Shown here piece after piece: positions 1-9,584 of a stretch of DNA of 24,647 bases. Below the pieces are notes generated by a model that ran no database searches, was not told the DNA's origin, and worked only from the letters and a program-made list of their open reading frames with translations. Positions within the stretch are counted from its first letter, which is position 1. Every line of letters begins with the position of its first letter. Made by a program: the position numbers and the translations under genes. The stretch is from Priapulus caudatus (taxonomy: Eukaryota; Priapulida; Priapulimorpha; Priapulimorphida; Priapulidae): contig NW_014577223.1 of the NCBI RefSeq assembly GCF_000485595.1, positions 331,767 to 356,413 on the forward strand, given 5' to 3'.

Positions 1-764
1 ACGTTTGTCCGGAAGGCGAACGTCACGGCGGCTGGCTTTCAGGCGGATCTTTCAAGTCGCTCGGATTAAGGTGGATATATGTTATCTATGCCCACCGACT
101 GGATCGCGTTGACTTCAGTGTACGTTTCAGCGACGAGACTCGGGGCGTATCTCTCGCAAGTACAGTTGAATCGCATACAAGCCTAGCTTAGCTGATGCTA
201 CGAATGTGCGAGGGGCGCCAATAACCTGAGTTGCAAAAACCTCAGAGCCCTACCCTATAGCCCTGAACGGCTAACGGCCGGTAACGCGCGTCATGCCGCT
301 GAGCGCTAGACGCCTTAACCTGATGCCTGAGAGCCCATAACCGGCGTAACGCGCTAACCTAACGGCGTAACGCTAACCTGAACCGCAACCCTAAGCCCTT
401 CGAGGATTAAAGATTTAATGTACAGCACTAATACTAACTACAGCTACACAAAAAACGAAGTCATTATGAATGGATAGAAGATAGAAGAAAATAGAAATAA
501 AAAATTAAACAGATGATGAGATTCGAAACCATCCTCAAGAAGAGGTCGCTTCGGCGCCTTAACCGCCCTGCGATATTTTCGGTTTCGCTCAGAATGATCG
601 GTCATTATGGTATGATGCCCTATTGCATACATGATTGTGCAGTCGGCCAGTGATCTTTCGGTCTAGCCCACTGAACGTCACACTTCGATACGGTACACTG
701 ACATCACGGCGCCATCGAGTTCGTGGTTCCGGTGCACTATTAAACATATATTCCACACCCTCGG
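1..764. other. Unique left flank, no gene seen
   Basis: No open frame here looks like a conserved protein. The sequence is mixed in composition. The short minus-strand frame at 444-632 ends in a hydrophobic run encoded by AT-rich DNA and has no recognisable motif. The only structure I see is the TAACC-rich patch listed separately. The dispersed repeat begins at about 765. Confidence 0.5.
225..400. repeat. Degenerate TAACC/TAACG-rich patch
   Basis: Short motifs such as TAACCTGA, CTAACGGC, GTAACGCG, CTAACCTAACGG and AACCCTAAG recur at irregular spacing. The nearest description is a decayed or error-rich short tandem repeat of the CTAAC type. It resembles insect telomeric CCTAA only loosely and has no run of perfect units. 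It may be an old interstitial tract or chance enrichment. Confidence 0.35.
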
Positions 765-1100
765 ATTAATGCAGGCGACGCCGCGTGCACGGTCGAAGAG
801 GGGCTTATATATGTACGGGTCATATTATGTGGCGAATATATAAGCGGACTGCGAGCGGGCTTTTGATTTCCGATTCGAATCGCTTTCAATACTGTTAGCC
901 AGTAGCGTCGACTACAATAAAAAGGCGCGCGCGGCACCATGCGCGTGTGTCCCACGGCTTTCAGTCCTGATGTCGTATTTAGTCTGTTCAGGTTGAAAAT
1001 GCGGTTCTGAGAAAGAATCGTACGCTGACGCGAATGGGACGCGGCTTCTCGTATGAGTATAAAGAGTAAAATAAAGTAGCTTATTGGTACGGTACGCCTG
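765..1100 (-). repeat. Dispersed repeat, copy A
   Basis: The reverse complement of this stretch aligns along its length with 19045-19345 on the plus strand. Shared blocks include AAGCTACTTTATTTTACT, CATACGAGAA, ATGGTGCCGCGCGC, TTTTATTGTAG, AACAGTATTGAAAGCGATTC and CTGCATTA(A)TCCGAG. Frequent small insertions and deletions break any common frame, so the similarity is at the DNA level and the element is probably noncoding. Both copies keep a palindromic pair of TATA-like boxes, CGCTTATATAT and ATATATAAGC, about 15-20 bases apart. I see no terminal inverted repeats, poly-A tail or target duplication, so I cannot assign a transposon class. Confidence 0.7.
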
Positions 1101-1102
1101 AC

Positions 1103-1297
1103 CTCGTGCTCTCTCTCTCTCATCCTTCCTCCTCTCTCTTCTCTCCTATCTTCTCTCGTCTCTCTCTCATCTATCTCTTCCTCGTCCTGCCTCCTCCTCT
1201 CTCTCTCTCTCTTCTCTCTTCTTTCTCTCTCTCCCTCTCTCTCTCTCTCTATTCTCTCTCTCTTCGCTATCTCTCTCTTCTCGTTTTTCTCTCTCTC

Positions 1298-1340
<43 letters not shown>

Positions 1341-1356
1341 CTCGCCATCTGCATTG
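1103..1356. repeat. (CT)n microsatellite, interrupted
   Basis: CT dinucleotide runs are interrupted by short C/T-rich spacers, with the purest run at about 1299-1337. The plus strand is almost pure pyrimidine. Leu/Ser-rich frames on plus and Arg/Glu-rich frames on minus follow from the repeat and are not genes. Confidence 0.95.
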
Positions 1357-1364
1357 CGACGCTT

Positions 1365-1665
1365 TCTATCTATCTATCTTCATCTATCTATCTATCTAAT
1401 CTATCTTATCTATTCTATCTATCTCATTATTGGATCTATCTATCTATCTATCTTCTTATCTATTCTAGTCGTACTACTGATCTATCTATCATCGTATCTA
1501 TCATATTCTGATCTATCTATGACTATCTATTATCTTATCTATCTCACCTACTGATATCATATCTATCTTTCTATCTTTCTATCATGATCTATCTATCATC
1601 TATCTATCTCATCATATCATCTATCTTCTATCTATCTATCGTGAGTCTATGCTATCCTATCTATT
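1365..1665. repeat. (CTAT)n / GATA microsatellite
   Basis: The tetranucleotide CTAT (GATA on the minus strand) is repeated with many slips and short interruptions. It follows the CT tract almost directly. The frequent one-base breaks could be biological decay or read error. Confidence 0.93.
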
Positions 1666-2030
1666 ATCTGTAGTTCTCTGTGTATGTCTTTCGCGTCTCC
1701 TCTTGTTCTCTCGCTGTCTTTCTCCCGCTCGCTCGTCGGCTCCTGCCGTTGATCCGTCTCACCTCAATATCGCTCGCTCGTTCTAGCTCTCCCGTCTCTA
1801 ACCGCGCTCCTTTGCTCGCTTCCGTCGCTCTCTTACTGTCTCCGCCCCGCGCCACTCTCATTCATCTCGTCGCTGCTTGCACTCGTCCCACCCTCTATCC
1901 CACCTCTCATCTTCGCGCTTTGTTTCTTATCTCTTCCCTCTTCTCTAGTCGCTCTTCCTCTACGCTCATCTAATCTCCGCTCTCTCTGGATCTCTCTCAG
2001 GTCTTTATCTCTCTCTCTCTCTCTCTCTCA

Positions 2031-2070
<40 letters not shown>

Positions 2071-2072
2071 AT

Positions 2073-2112
<40 letters not shown>

Positions 2113-2164
2113 CTCGTATTCTTTCTCTGCTTCTCTCCATCTCTTCTGCTCTCTCTCTCTCGGA

Positions 2165-2203
<39 letters not shown>

Positions 2204-2225
2204 TTCTCTCTCCTCTTTATTATCA
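1666..2225. repeat. Pyrimidine-rich low-complexity and (CT)n
   Basis: About 300 bases of C/T-rich sequence with CGCTCGCTC and CGTCTC motifs lead into pure (CT)n runs near 2007-2110 and 2161-2200. Plus strand is pyrimidine and minus strand purine. The tract could form triplex DNA. On the minus strand it is a string of GAGAG motifs, the binding site of GAGA factor in insects. No coding potential is evident. Confidence 0.9.
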
Positions 2226-2469
2226 TCTCGGTCCTCTTTCTAATCACCGGGTACATACGTGTTAGTTTGTTTTCCATTTGGCGCTTGCAAGGGTGAGGAA
2301 ATGATGTTCTGACGCTATTCTATTTTTATTTAATAAAATAGAAAATTAGGAAATGGAGTTTTTGATCCGTTTCTCATCTTTTAAAAGTCTAAATAGGAAA
2401 AAGGAAATGGGTTTTGATCCGGGTTTCCTATTTTAAAGGCTAAATAGAAAATGGGAAAAGGAAAGGAAG

Positions 2470-2816
2470 CGGGTGTAACGTGCGTGTACCGCTTGTACGC
2501 CGCTGTGCCACCGGCGGCTGTACGTGCGTGATACGTGCGTGATCCTGCGGTGTACGTGCCGATGTATCCTGCGTGTACTCGCGTGCACGTGCGTGTAGGT
2601 GCGTGTACCCGCGTGTATCCTTGCGTGTACGTGCGTGTAGCCTGCGTGCTACGTGCCGTGTAACGCGTGTACGTGGCGTGGTAACCGCGTGTACGTGACG
2701 GTGTACGGGCGTGTACTCGCTGTGCACGGTGCGTGCACGTGAGTGTACCGGCGTGTACGCTGGATGTGTATCTCCGTGTTACCGCGTGTACGTAGCGTGT
2801 ATCTGCCGTGTACCGT
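2470..2816. repeat. GTGTACGTGC-type array, left arm
   Basis: A minisatellite with a period near 10 bases reads CGTGTACGTG or CGTGTACCGG with many variants. It contains long alternating purine-pyrimidine stretches, which can adopt Z-DNA. The Cys/Val/Arg and Thr/His/Arg-rich frames on both strands come from the repeat and are not genes. Confidence 0.85.
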
Positions 2817-3195
2817 ACACGCAGCTACACGCAGATACCCACGCACGATACACGCGGGTACACGCACGTAACACGCGGGTACACGCAGTGCACGAGGTAC
2901 ACGCACGTGCATGCGGGGTACAGCTACTGTACACGTGGGTACGACGGAGTACACGCCACGGACACGCGGGTACAGCACGTGCACGCACGTGCACGCGGTA
3001 CACGCACGTACAGCGCGGATACACGTAGCTACACCGAGTACACGCACGTACACGCGAAGTACACGCACGCTACACGCAGTACATGCGGGTACACCACGTG
3101 CCGCGGCGTACACGCACGTACCACGCAGATAACGCCAGGAGTTACACAGCATGTACCGCCGGGTATACGCACGTAAACGCGGGCTACACGCACGT
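2817..3195. repeat. GTACACGCAC-type array, right arm
   Basis: The same minisatellite as 2470-2816 in opposite orientation: GTACACGCACGTACACGCGG with variants. The switch is abrupt at the segment TGCCGTGTACCGTACACG. The arm lengths are similar (about 345 and 380 bases). Confidence 0.85.
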
Positions 3196-3742
3196 ACCCC
3201 TATCCTTTTCCTTTTCCCATTTTCCTATTTTAGACTTTTGAAAATAGGCGAAATGGATCAGAAACCCATTTCCCCATTTTCCTATTTTAGACTTTTAAAA
3301 TTAGCGAAACGGATTCAAAAACTATTTTCCATCCATTTTTCTCATTTTTTATTTTAAGCCGACAGTAGGCCTCTACGGATTGTACTGCATACAACTGCTA
3401 TTACTGCTATAACAATAATCGTCTATACCACACGTACGTTGTTCACCAGAATACCTATTTAATTGTATATAATTATAATCACACTATCACGTACGGAAAT
3501 TTGAACGGCTAACCATGCACACCACGACCGTGCTGCCCACCCCGAAAAAGTTGCATATTTAACAATATTATTTTGCACGTTACAGACCGAGGGGTGAATC
3601 ACAAAATGCATTATCATTTATACCTAACATCGCCTATGATCCGAACGTATTTCATCTTTAGAGGCAAATAATTTATGCATATTATTTAACATGAAACTAT
3701 ATCTCGTTTATAAGAATATATCAACAATCTTTTTGCTTTTAA

Positions 3743-3859
3743 ATGATGAGTAATAATGAAAACACCCATCGGTCTGTAGCCCTTGGCCTGGAAGTGCCGT
3801 TTGCTGCAAATTATCAGATCGTGCGCTTGAAGCTGGGCACCGTCTTTGTCAATCAAACT
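3743..3859 (+). other. Candidate coding exon, unknown product
   Basis: In this AT-rich region about 115 bases rise in GC and stay open from ATGATGAGT, encoding residues such as VALGLEVPFAANYQ and VRLKLGTVFVNQT. They end at a strong splice donor, ACTT|GTAAGT, at 3860. A T-rich stretch ending in GATGAG just upstream could be an acceptor or could simply precede a start codon. The minus strand is also open over the same bases (for example KDGAQLQAHDLIICSKRHF), so the strand is uncertain. I do not recognise either protein. Composition and the donor are the only support. Confidence 0.22.
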
Positions 3860-4013
3860 TGTAAGTCGTTTAGTTTAAAACTGTTTAAACAAAATATTCT
3901 CACATTGTGATTGAACATGAAAACTTTTTATGTAGCGTAATTCGATAACCTAAATTAGCTGAAAAGTAAGCCCTAGAACCTAGAGTAAATCGTCCCTTTA
4001 AAAAATAAGAATA

Positions 4014-4039
4014 CGGTCAGAAAACCCATTTCCTATTCT
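4014..4039. repeat. Fragment resembling fold-back end unit
   Basis: GGTCAGAAAACCCATTTCC here matches, with two small differences, GATCAGAAACCCATTTCC in the right end of the fold-back element near 3255-3273. Following bases (TATTCTG) continue weakly. It may be a solo remnant of the same repeat family, but the match is short. Confidence 0.3.
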
Positions 4040-4671
4040 GCAACGTCGCGCGCGTTCACCGGTAGCTTCCTTCGCTTTTGCACATGAACTGCGTATTCCT
4101 TTGCACGACATTGTTTTCACGTTTACTTTACGTCGTGTTGGCGGAGGCCAAGCGGTAAATTCCATGTCGCTGCAAAAGTACGATTATATGTCAAAACGCA
4201 AGCGAAGCTACGCGCGTTTCGTAATACTTACCGAACAGATAGATAAGGACCAGTGAACAAAGAAAGCTCATGTTGTTTACTATTTTCTGTATTTTTATTC
4301 CACAGCATCGAACTCGCTACGATCAATAGTGTAATTCGATCGGCTGACCAAATACGTTGTCTATAAACTCCTTTGTCTTTTATTACTCTCCTGATATGAT
4401 ATATAGAACAATGGCTATCGATCATTAATTATACCAATTATTTCCCATGCTAAAATGCTAAGATATTAAGTTTTATGACGTTAAAGAACCCCCTCCCCCA
4501 ACCATCACGCGAACCAGGAGGACGGTAGCATGCGCGTGGGGCGTAGTGAGGCATACTCTTTACCCATTTCAGGAACTTCGGCCCAGATTACGCAAATAAA
4601 CGGGGGCTTGACTGACACACCAGAATCTATGAGGTTTGCGCATTAAATTTCTGTGTTTACTTCATCTAGAA

Positions 4672-4686
4672 GGGGGGGGGGGGGGG
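4672..4686 (+). repeat. G15 homopolymer
   Basis: Fifteen consecutive G residues. The exact length is unreliable in long-read data. A single run can join intermolecular G-quadruplexes, but no function is implied. Confidence 0.95.
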
Positions 4687-5818
4687 TTAACGTTTTAACT
4701 GTATCTGAAATCTAAACAATAAATGAAATTAATAATCGCCATCAAGGTGGTGTGTAAATTATATATCTGTGGAAACATTTTCAATTGTCAATATGCCTAG
4801 ATGTCGGTGGGTATAAGCATATTGTTGTAGTTAGCTCTGTTACTTTACTCTAATTAAATCTTTCGTTCTTCTATTATTTGTTTCGCTTGAACAGTTGGTT
4901 TCTTATTCTGCTTGTGTTATTCGAAACCCCGTACGTTTTGCCACGCAATTATGTTGTCTTTCTTAAGAATTAGATGGTTCATTCCCTTCGCAGATAGAGC
5001 TTACTATGTCGGTCATATACAACTTGCCTAGAGAGATACCACGTTTGTCATAAACTAGTAGCCGACTGTGCCACCTCATTCTAGACGTTTCATGTTCATG
5101 GGCGGGTTTACGGTAATATAATCACCGATACAAACAGTGTATAGGTGTTTTTCACAATGCGATAATAAATAACGTTCCGTTCCTTACAGCTTATTGCGTC
5201 ATATCGGCTTAATCTTTTATACATGCGTCACAGATTTATACGGACCTAGCATGATTTCACCAAAGGCCTGCTTATATACATCTATATATATATAATGTAT
5301 ATACTATATATAATAATCAAGAGCGTATAAAGAAGGAGAGGTACAACGCGCTAAAATGCTTTGCAAACCATGCTGCAGTATTAGTCGAATATATGAACCT
5401 TTTTTCCCGTTTATCTTTGACGATCCTCTTGCGAGCTATTATTGATTAGCTGTCTTACCTTGTCATCATAACCAACCGCATGTCCCCTACGGTGCCCTAC
5501 GCTGAGCCATGATGAGCGGTGAAAATACTTGGTATTTTCGCCGAAAACACTCGAGATCAGTGTGTACTGCGTCCTCATCGAAGTGTTTCAGTGGTTGCTT
5601 CGGTCGCCGCTGGATGTAGCGCCATAGTGGCCGCTGACTTCACGCTAATACTACCAGAGTTGACTATAATCAGCGGAGGTTGGCGTAGGTCGGCCGCACA
5701 GGTAGGGGGGTCATTTCGACTTATCGGGCAATCAAATAACAGACCGTTCATTCATGCCATTTGTCCAGATCATTGACGGAAACACGCGAGGTTTCCCGAA
5801 AAGTAATAACACTTTCGA

Positions 5819-5950
5819 GTGAGGGACGCCAGTACACAACTTGATTCGATGGCTCGGCTTTTCGGCCGAATAATGCCAGATTTTTCACGACTCATTATCT
5901 TAGGTAGCACGGCATCGGAGGGACATGCGAGTTTCTGTTTTTATGAACAA
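5819..5950 (+). other. Candidate exon with strong donor, unknown
   Basis: A frame opening at a GTG encodes residues including DSMARLFGRIMPDFSRLII and GSTASEGHASFCFYEQ. It runs into a near-consensus donor, ACAAG|GTAAGA, at about 5951. The frame continues past the donor into a GT microsatellite, so its track length overstates coding content. No acceptor or family was recognised. This could be a true exon of an unknown gene or chance. Confidence 0.18.
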
Positions 5951-6109
5951 GGTAAGACAGAACTAATCAATAAATACTGCAAAGGTTCGTCAAAAATAAA
6001 ACGGAGAATAAGTTTATTAATCTCGACTAATACGGCAGCATGGTTTCGCATTTGTACGCTATGTACGCGCTCAGATTCTTTATCTGCTTTCTTGATATAT
6101 ATAATATAT

Positions 6110-6225
6110 TATATGTCGTGTGGTGTGTGTGGTGTCGTTGTGTGTGCTGTCTGGTGTGTGTCGTTTGTGCGTGTTATGTGTGTCAGTGCATGCGTGCGTC
6201 GTGTGTGAAGTGAGTGTGGTGTGAT
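6110..6225. repeat. GT-rich microsatellite
   Basis: Interrupted TGTG runs with GTGTC and GTGCG variants directly precede the G-rich minisatellite. Cys/Val-rich frames through it are repeat artefacts. Confidence 0.85.
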
Positions 6226-6228
6226 AGA

Positions 6229-6532
6229 TAGCCGGGGTGGCAGTGGCAGGGATGTGGTAGCCGGGGTGGCAGGGGAGGCAATGTCAGGGGCGTGGTAGCC
6301 TGGGTAGCCGGGGTGGCAGTGGCAGGGATGTGGTAGCCGGGGTGGCAGGGGAGGCAATGTCAGGGGCGTGGTAGCCTGGGTAGCCGGGGTGGCAGTGGCA
6401 GGGATGTGGTAGCCGGGGTGGCAGGGGAGGCAATGTCAGGGGCGTGGTAGCCTGGGTGGCCGGGGTGGCAGTGGCAGGGATGTGGTAGCCGGGGTGGCAG
6501 GGGAGGCAATGTCAGGGGCGTGGTAGCCTGGG
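6229..6532 (+). repeat. 76-bp minisatellite, four tandem units
   Basis: Units begin with TAGCCGGGG at 6229, 6305 and 6381, and with TGGCCGGGG at 6457, an exact 76-base period. The four copies are almost identical. Each unit is built from two shorter related parts, each starting GTAGCCGGGGTGGCAG, so it is a higher-order repeat grown from an older ~10-base G-rich motif. Runs of GGGG and GGG are spaced closely enough to allow G-quadruplexes on the plus strand. Val/Ala/Gly-rich frames on plus and Pro/Ala/Thr-rich frames on minus are repeat products. Confidence 0.95.
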
Positions 6533-7062
6533 TGGCAGAGATGGCGGTGGCAGGGGTGGCAATAGCAGGGGTGTGGTAGCAGGGGTGTTGCAGCCGGGGT
6601 GGCAGGGGTGTTGCAGCCGGGGTGGCAATGGCAGGGGTGTGGTAGCCGGGGTGGCAGGGGAGGCAATGTCAGGGGTGTGGTAGCTTGGGTGGCCGGGGTG
6701 GCAGTGGCAGGGGTGGCAGAATTGGCGATGGCAGGGATGCCGGTGGCAGCCGGGGTGGCAGGGGCAGGGGTGGCAGTGGCAGGGATGCCGGTGGCAGCCG
6801 GGGTGGCAGTGGTGGCAGGGGCAGGGGTGGCAGTGGCAGGGATGCCGGTGGTAGCTGGGGTGGCAGTGGTGGCAGGGGCAGGGATGCCGCGGTGGTAGCC
6901 GAGGTGGCAGGGGTGGCGATAGCAGGGATGCCCGTGGTAGCCGAGGTGGCAGGGGCAGGGGTGACGATATGGCAAGGGTGGCGGTGGTAAGAGTGGCGGT
7001 GGCAGGGGTGTAGTAACCGGGGTAGCAGGGATGACGGTGGTGGCGGTAATAACCGTAGACGT
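6533..7062 (+). repeat. Degenerate GGGGTGGCAG minisatellite
   Basis: The array continues as shorter diverged units such as GGGGTGGCAG, GTGGCAGGGGCAGGG and GGGATGCCGGTGGCAGCC. A 50-70-base higher-order pattern around GATGCCGGTGGCAGCC recurs near 6736, 6783 and 6840. The period is no longer constant. This reads as the older edge of the array whose left end was recently homogenised. Confidence 0.9.
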
Positions 7063-7308
7063 GGTAGTCGCAGCACTAGCCGCTATAATCGAGCGCTACC
7101 ACAATCTTAGTCTCCTACATACATAACCAACTGGGATGTCCTCATGTGGACTTCCCTTCTTCGTAAGTAACCATTACTCTGACTTGCGTATATTTTACAA
7201 TCCAAGCCACAAAGCAACAGCGATATAGTTGCGAGCTGCGTACGAATGAACGTATGACACACGGGCAACACGAGCTCGTCTCACGACCTTGTCGCACTAC
7301 GATAACAT

Positions 7309-7557
7309 CAACATTCTCCTCCTACTACGACTCTTTCTCCTTTTTATTCTCCTTCCACACTTCTTCCTTTTTCTCCCGCATCCATACCTCCTCCTCCTCT
7401 TCCTACTCCCCCCCCCCTACCTTCACAACCACCACCACCTCCGCCTCCACTTCCACCTTCTCATCCTCCTCCTCCTTTTCCTCCGCCTCCTCCTCTTCCT
7501 CTTCCTCCTCCTCCACCACCATGCTCTTCCTTTCCCTTCCTATCCCCTCCCCCCCAG
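7309..7557. repeat. TCC/CTT polypyrimidine tract
   Basis: The plus strand is nearly pure C and T, with CTCCTCCTC and TTCCTC runs, broken by short ACC stretches. The minus strand is GGA-rich and encodes an artefactual Glu run. It could form triplex DNA. I see no gene. Confidence 0.92.
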
Positions 7558-8460
7558 CATCACGACCAAACGACGCTGGCATAAAAGACGCGACCATAGC
7601 GAACGTAAAACTGGAAAAGCCGTGAGTTTTTTCATCTATTGGCTGGCTTTTATGGCAGCAGTGTGGCTATATAACAGAACCCGAAACCAGCGGCCCATTG
7701 TACTGCGCCTATGTAAGCCGGGGGAAGTTACGCTGCGTGCAACGCGCGAGAATGTACAGACCAGCGAATAATCACACAAGACGGTTATATTGAGTATTCG
7801 TCGAAAATTTCCCCATGCCGTCGCATCCCCGGCTAACTCTTGCCTGCCGACGGTTTTGTCCCCCGCTGCGGTTTTCTAACTCTCCGAATAGAAATCGCCG
7901 GTCGTTGCGGACGTACGCGCCCTTGAGGGTGCATAGAGACGGTGGACCGGTGCTGGGGGAACAGCGTCGCGTTTCTCATGATTTCGAAAAGCCGTAAAAG
8001 TGTCTGAAACCGGCGGCGGCGTGACAGCGCGCGGCCTTGCGTCGCTCGGCGGCCGTTGTTGCGAACGCGTTTCCCACGCGGCTCTCGGGCGGCCGAGAAA
8101 ACAGAATCCGACGAAAAGCCACGAAAGTTTGCGCGGCCGCAGTGTCAATATTTTCTCGTATCGCTTTCTCGGCGTTGCCTTCTATTTGCCGCCGCGCGCG
8201 TGTAGGTGAGCGGGGCGTCGGCTCAGCACACCGACAGCAGCGGCGTGGCGTGTTGTTTCTTCACGCGGCTAGGTCGGCTTGGGTCGGCCGGCGGTAGAAT
8301 CGCCACTATGCAGCCGCCGCTGAATGACTTCACGCCGCCACTGTTTGTCTTCGTTTGCCTCGCAGACGATGTTTCGCGTCGTCGTCGGCATAATACGCCG
8401 AAGGTAGAGGCAGCGCCCGTGTCCGTCAACACGGCTGTCGCTATGCCATCCCGCGGAACT

Positions 8461-8462
<2 letters not shown>
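7558..8462. other. GC-rich unique region before the GT tract
   Basis: CpG-dense sequence with several overlapping frames on both strands, none recognisable. Many frames stay open simply because stop codons are rare in CpG-rich DNA. A candidate TATA/CCAAT core promoter lies at its left edge. CpG density suggests an unmethylated or promoter-near region. Confidence 0.4.
7638..7700 (+). promoter_or_regulatory. Candidate TATA promoter with inverted CCAAT
   Basis: ATTGGCT (reverse of a CCAAT box) at 7638 precedes TATATAA at 7668-7674. A start near 7698 would lie in CCCATTGTACTG. No downstream first exon is recognised, so this rests on motif spacing alone. Confidence 0.22.

Positions 8463-8516
<54 letters not shown>
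8463..8516. repeat. (GT)27 microsatellite
   Basis: A perfect 54-base GT dinucleotide run ends exactly where similarity to the second duplicated block begins. Alternating purine-pyrimidine DNA of this length can adopt Z-DNA. Its place at the duplication border suggests a break, an assembly switch or an allele difference there. Confidence 0.97.
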
Positions 8517-8519
<3 letters not shown>

Positions 8520-9584
8520 CACACAGCTAGGACATTGTACTCTACCGTATGATTGATTATATGCGGCAACGATAAAAAAATATCTAGCGGGCAATATGGG
8601 GTTACGAGTTACTCATATTTACTCATCACGCTGTTTTACTCCCCATGCATCTTGTGTGAGTATAGGCGAGCAACTGTCGGCTATCAGGTGGCTGTTTCGC
8701 CAATCTCATTTGATGATATGCCTGCACATACCTGTTGTCGTTATGTGTGTACATTGACTAGAGAAAGGATCAAACAACTCTGGCAAGGCATCAGTTTCAA
8801 GAAGCTAATTAACGATTACACGACATGGTGCATCGGCATTCACGCATTCGCGTACACATCCTAACCTACTCTCAAAATGTGAAAGAACCACGATTTTATT
8901 CCCTGGTAATAACTCGAATCAGAAAGCGAAATTGATGGGTAATATACTATAATTTAATGCTAATACACAACGCGCGCGCGCGGGAGAGAGAGAGAAGGAA
9001 TAAGCGTGAGAATCATTTTCTCCCTTCGTCACCACTTAATAGTTAATGAACGTCAACCACCGGTATTATGTGTGGCGACGATTATCGTTCACACGCATCG
9101 CATAGCCATCGCGACGCTTATGTGAATTATTCAGAGTGTCCCGTGTTGCTCGGGGCGCTATTGCAGACGGTAACTGTTGCCTCCCGCCTTGCCGCGGTAG
9201 CGGCGTCACTACTGTGGCGTGCGAAACCACGGCGACTCGCTTCGAATCACGACTGAAAGACCGCGACACGCCGTCACTAGTCCACACAATTTAATGCCGA
9301 CGCGTTACGCTCTGGCACCGCGCTACTGCTGCGCGCACTGGGAATGAGGATCGCTGCGCTAATCACGTGCTGCTTGCTCGACGCTGAGTGGGCAGACGGC
9401 AGAGGCGCGCTCGAGTCGTATTTCGGGCGGTCGGCGAGCTAGCAAACAGTTTTACGGCGAGAGCACCGTATAGTCCGCACGTGTCGTCTTTATACCACCA
9501 CCGTGTCTCTAGCAGTACACACACGCGCACAACACACAGTCCACGCTCACGTTTGCAATCGCGGCGTTACCACCACCGTTCAAT

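Larger units (their letters stand above)
2290..3355. mobile_element. Fold-back element with tandem-array arms
   Basis: The outer ends are inverted repeats. The left end (about 2317-2462) carries two roughly 60-base units built on TTTGATCCG, TTTAAAAGTCTAAATAGGAAA and GGAAATGGG. The right end (about 3197-3355) carries the reverse complement, also as two units. Between them the left half is a GTGTACGTGC-type array, and near 2817 it flips to the complementary GTACACGCAC-type array. The whole stretch can therefore fold into one long imperfect hairpin. Terminal inverted repeats made of internal tandem repeats define fold-back transposons such as Drosophila FB. No transposase frame is present, so it would be nonautonomous. 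A fold-back read artefact is the main alternative. The halves differ enough in array order to make a pure artefact less likely, but not excluded. Confidence 0.6.
3361..6109. other. AT-rich unique region
   Basis: Mostly AT-rich, with no microsatellite beyond a G homopolymer at 4672-4686 and a short TA-rich stretch near 5281-5312. No recognisable protein is encoded. Two exon-like islands are listed separately. A frame at 5519-5776 (85 codons, starting at GTG) has mixed codon use and no motif I know. A small hairpin at 5517-5543 pairs CGGTGAAAATAC with GTATTTTCGCCG. The region may be intronic or intergenic. Confidence 0.5.

Noticed and set aside
740-1354. Minus-strand 204-codon frame rich in Arg/Glu
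   Set aside because: Its first part is the CT microsatellite read as RE repeats, and its second part is the dispersed repeat, which does not keep frame in its partner copy.
2440-3176. Several long frames on both strands, rich in Cys, Val, Thr, Arg and His
   Set aside because: All arise from the GTGTACGTGC array of the fold-back element; open frames occur on both strands at once because the repeat lacks stop codons.
2470-3195. CRISPR array
   Set aside because: Repeats are ~10 bases with no distinct spacers, the array inverts midway, and the genome is eukaryotic.
6436-7076. Proline/alanine/threonine-rich 179- and 135-codon minus-strand frames, collagen- or mucin-like at a glance
   Set aside because: They are translations of the G-rich minisatellite, with no start context, flanking coding sequence or signal peptide.
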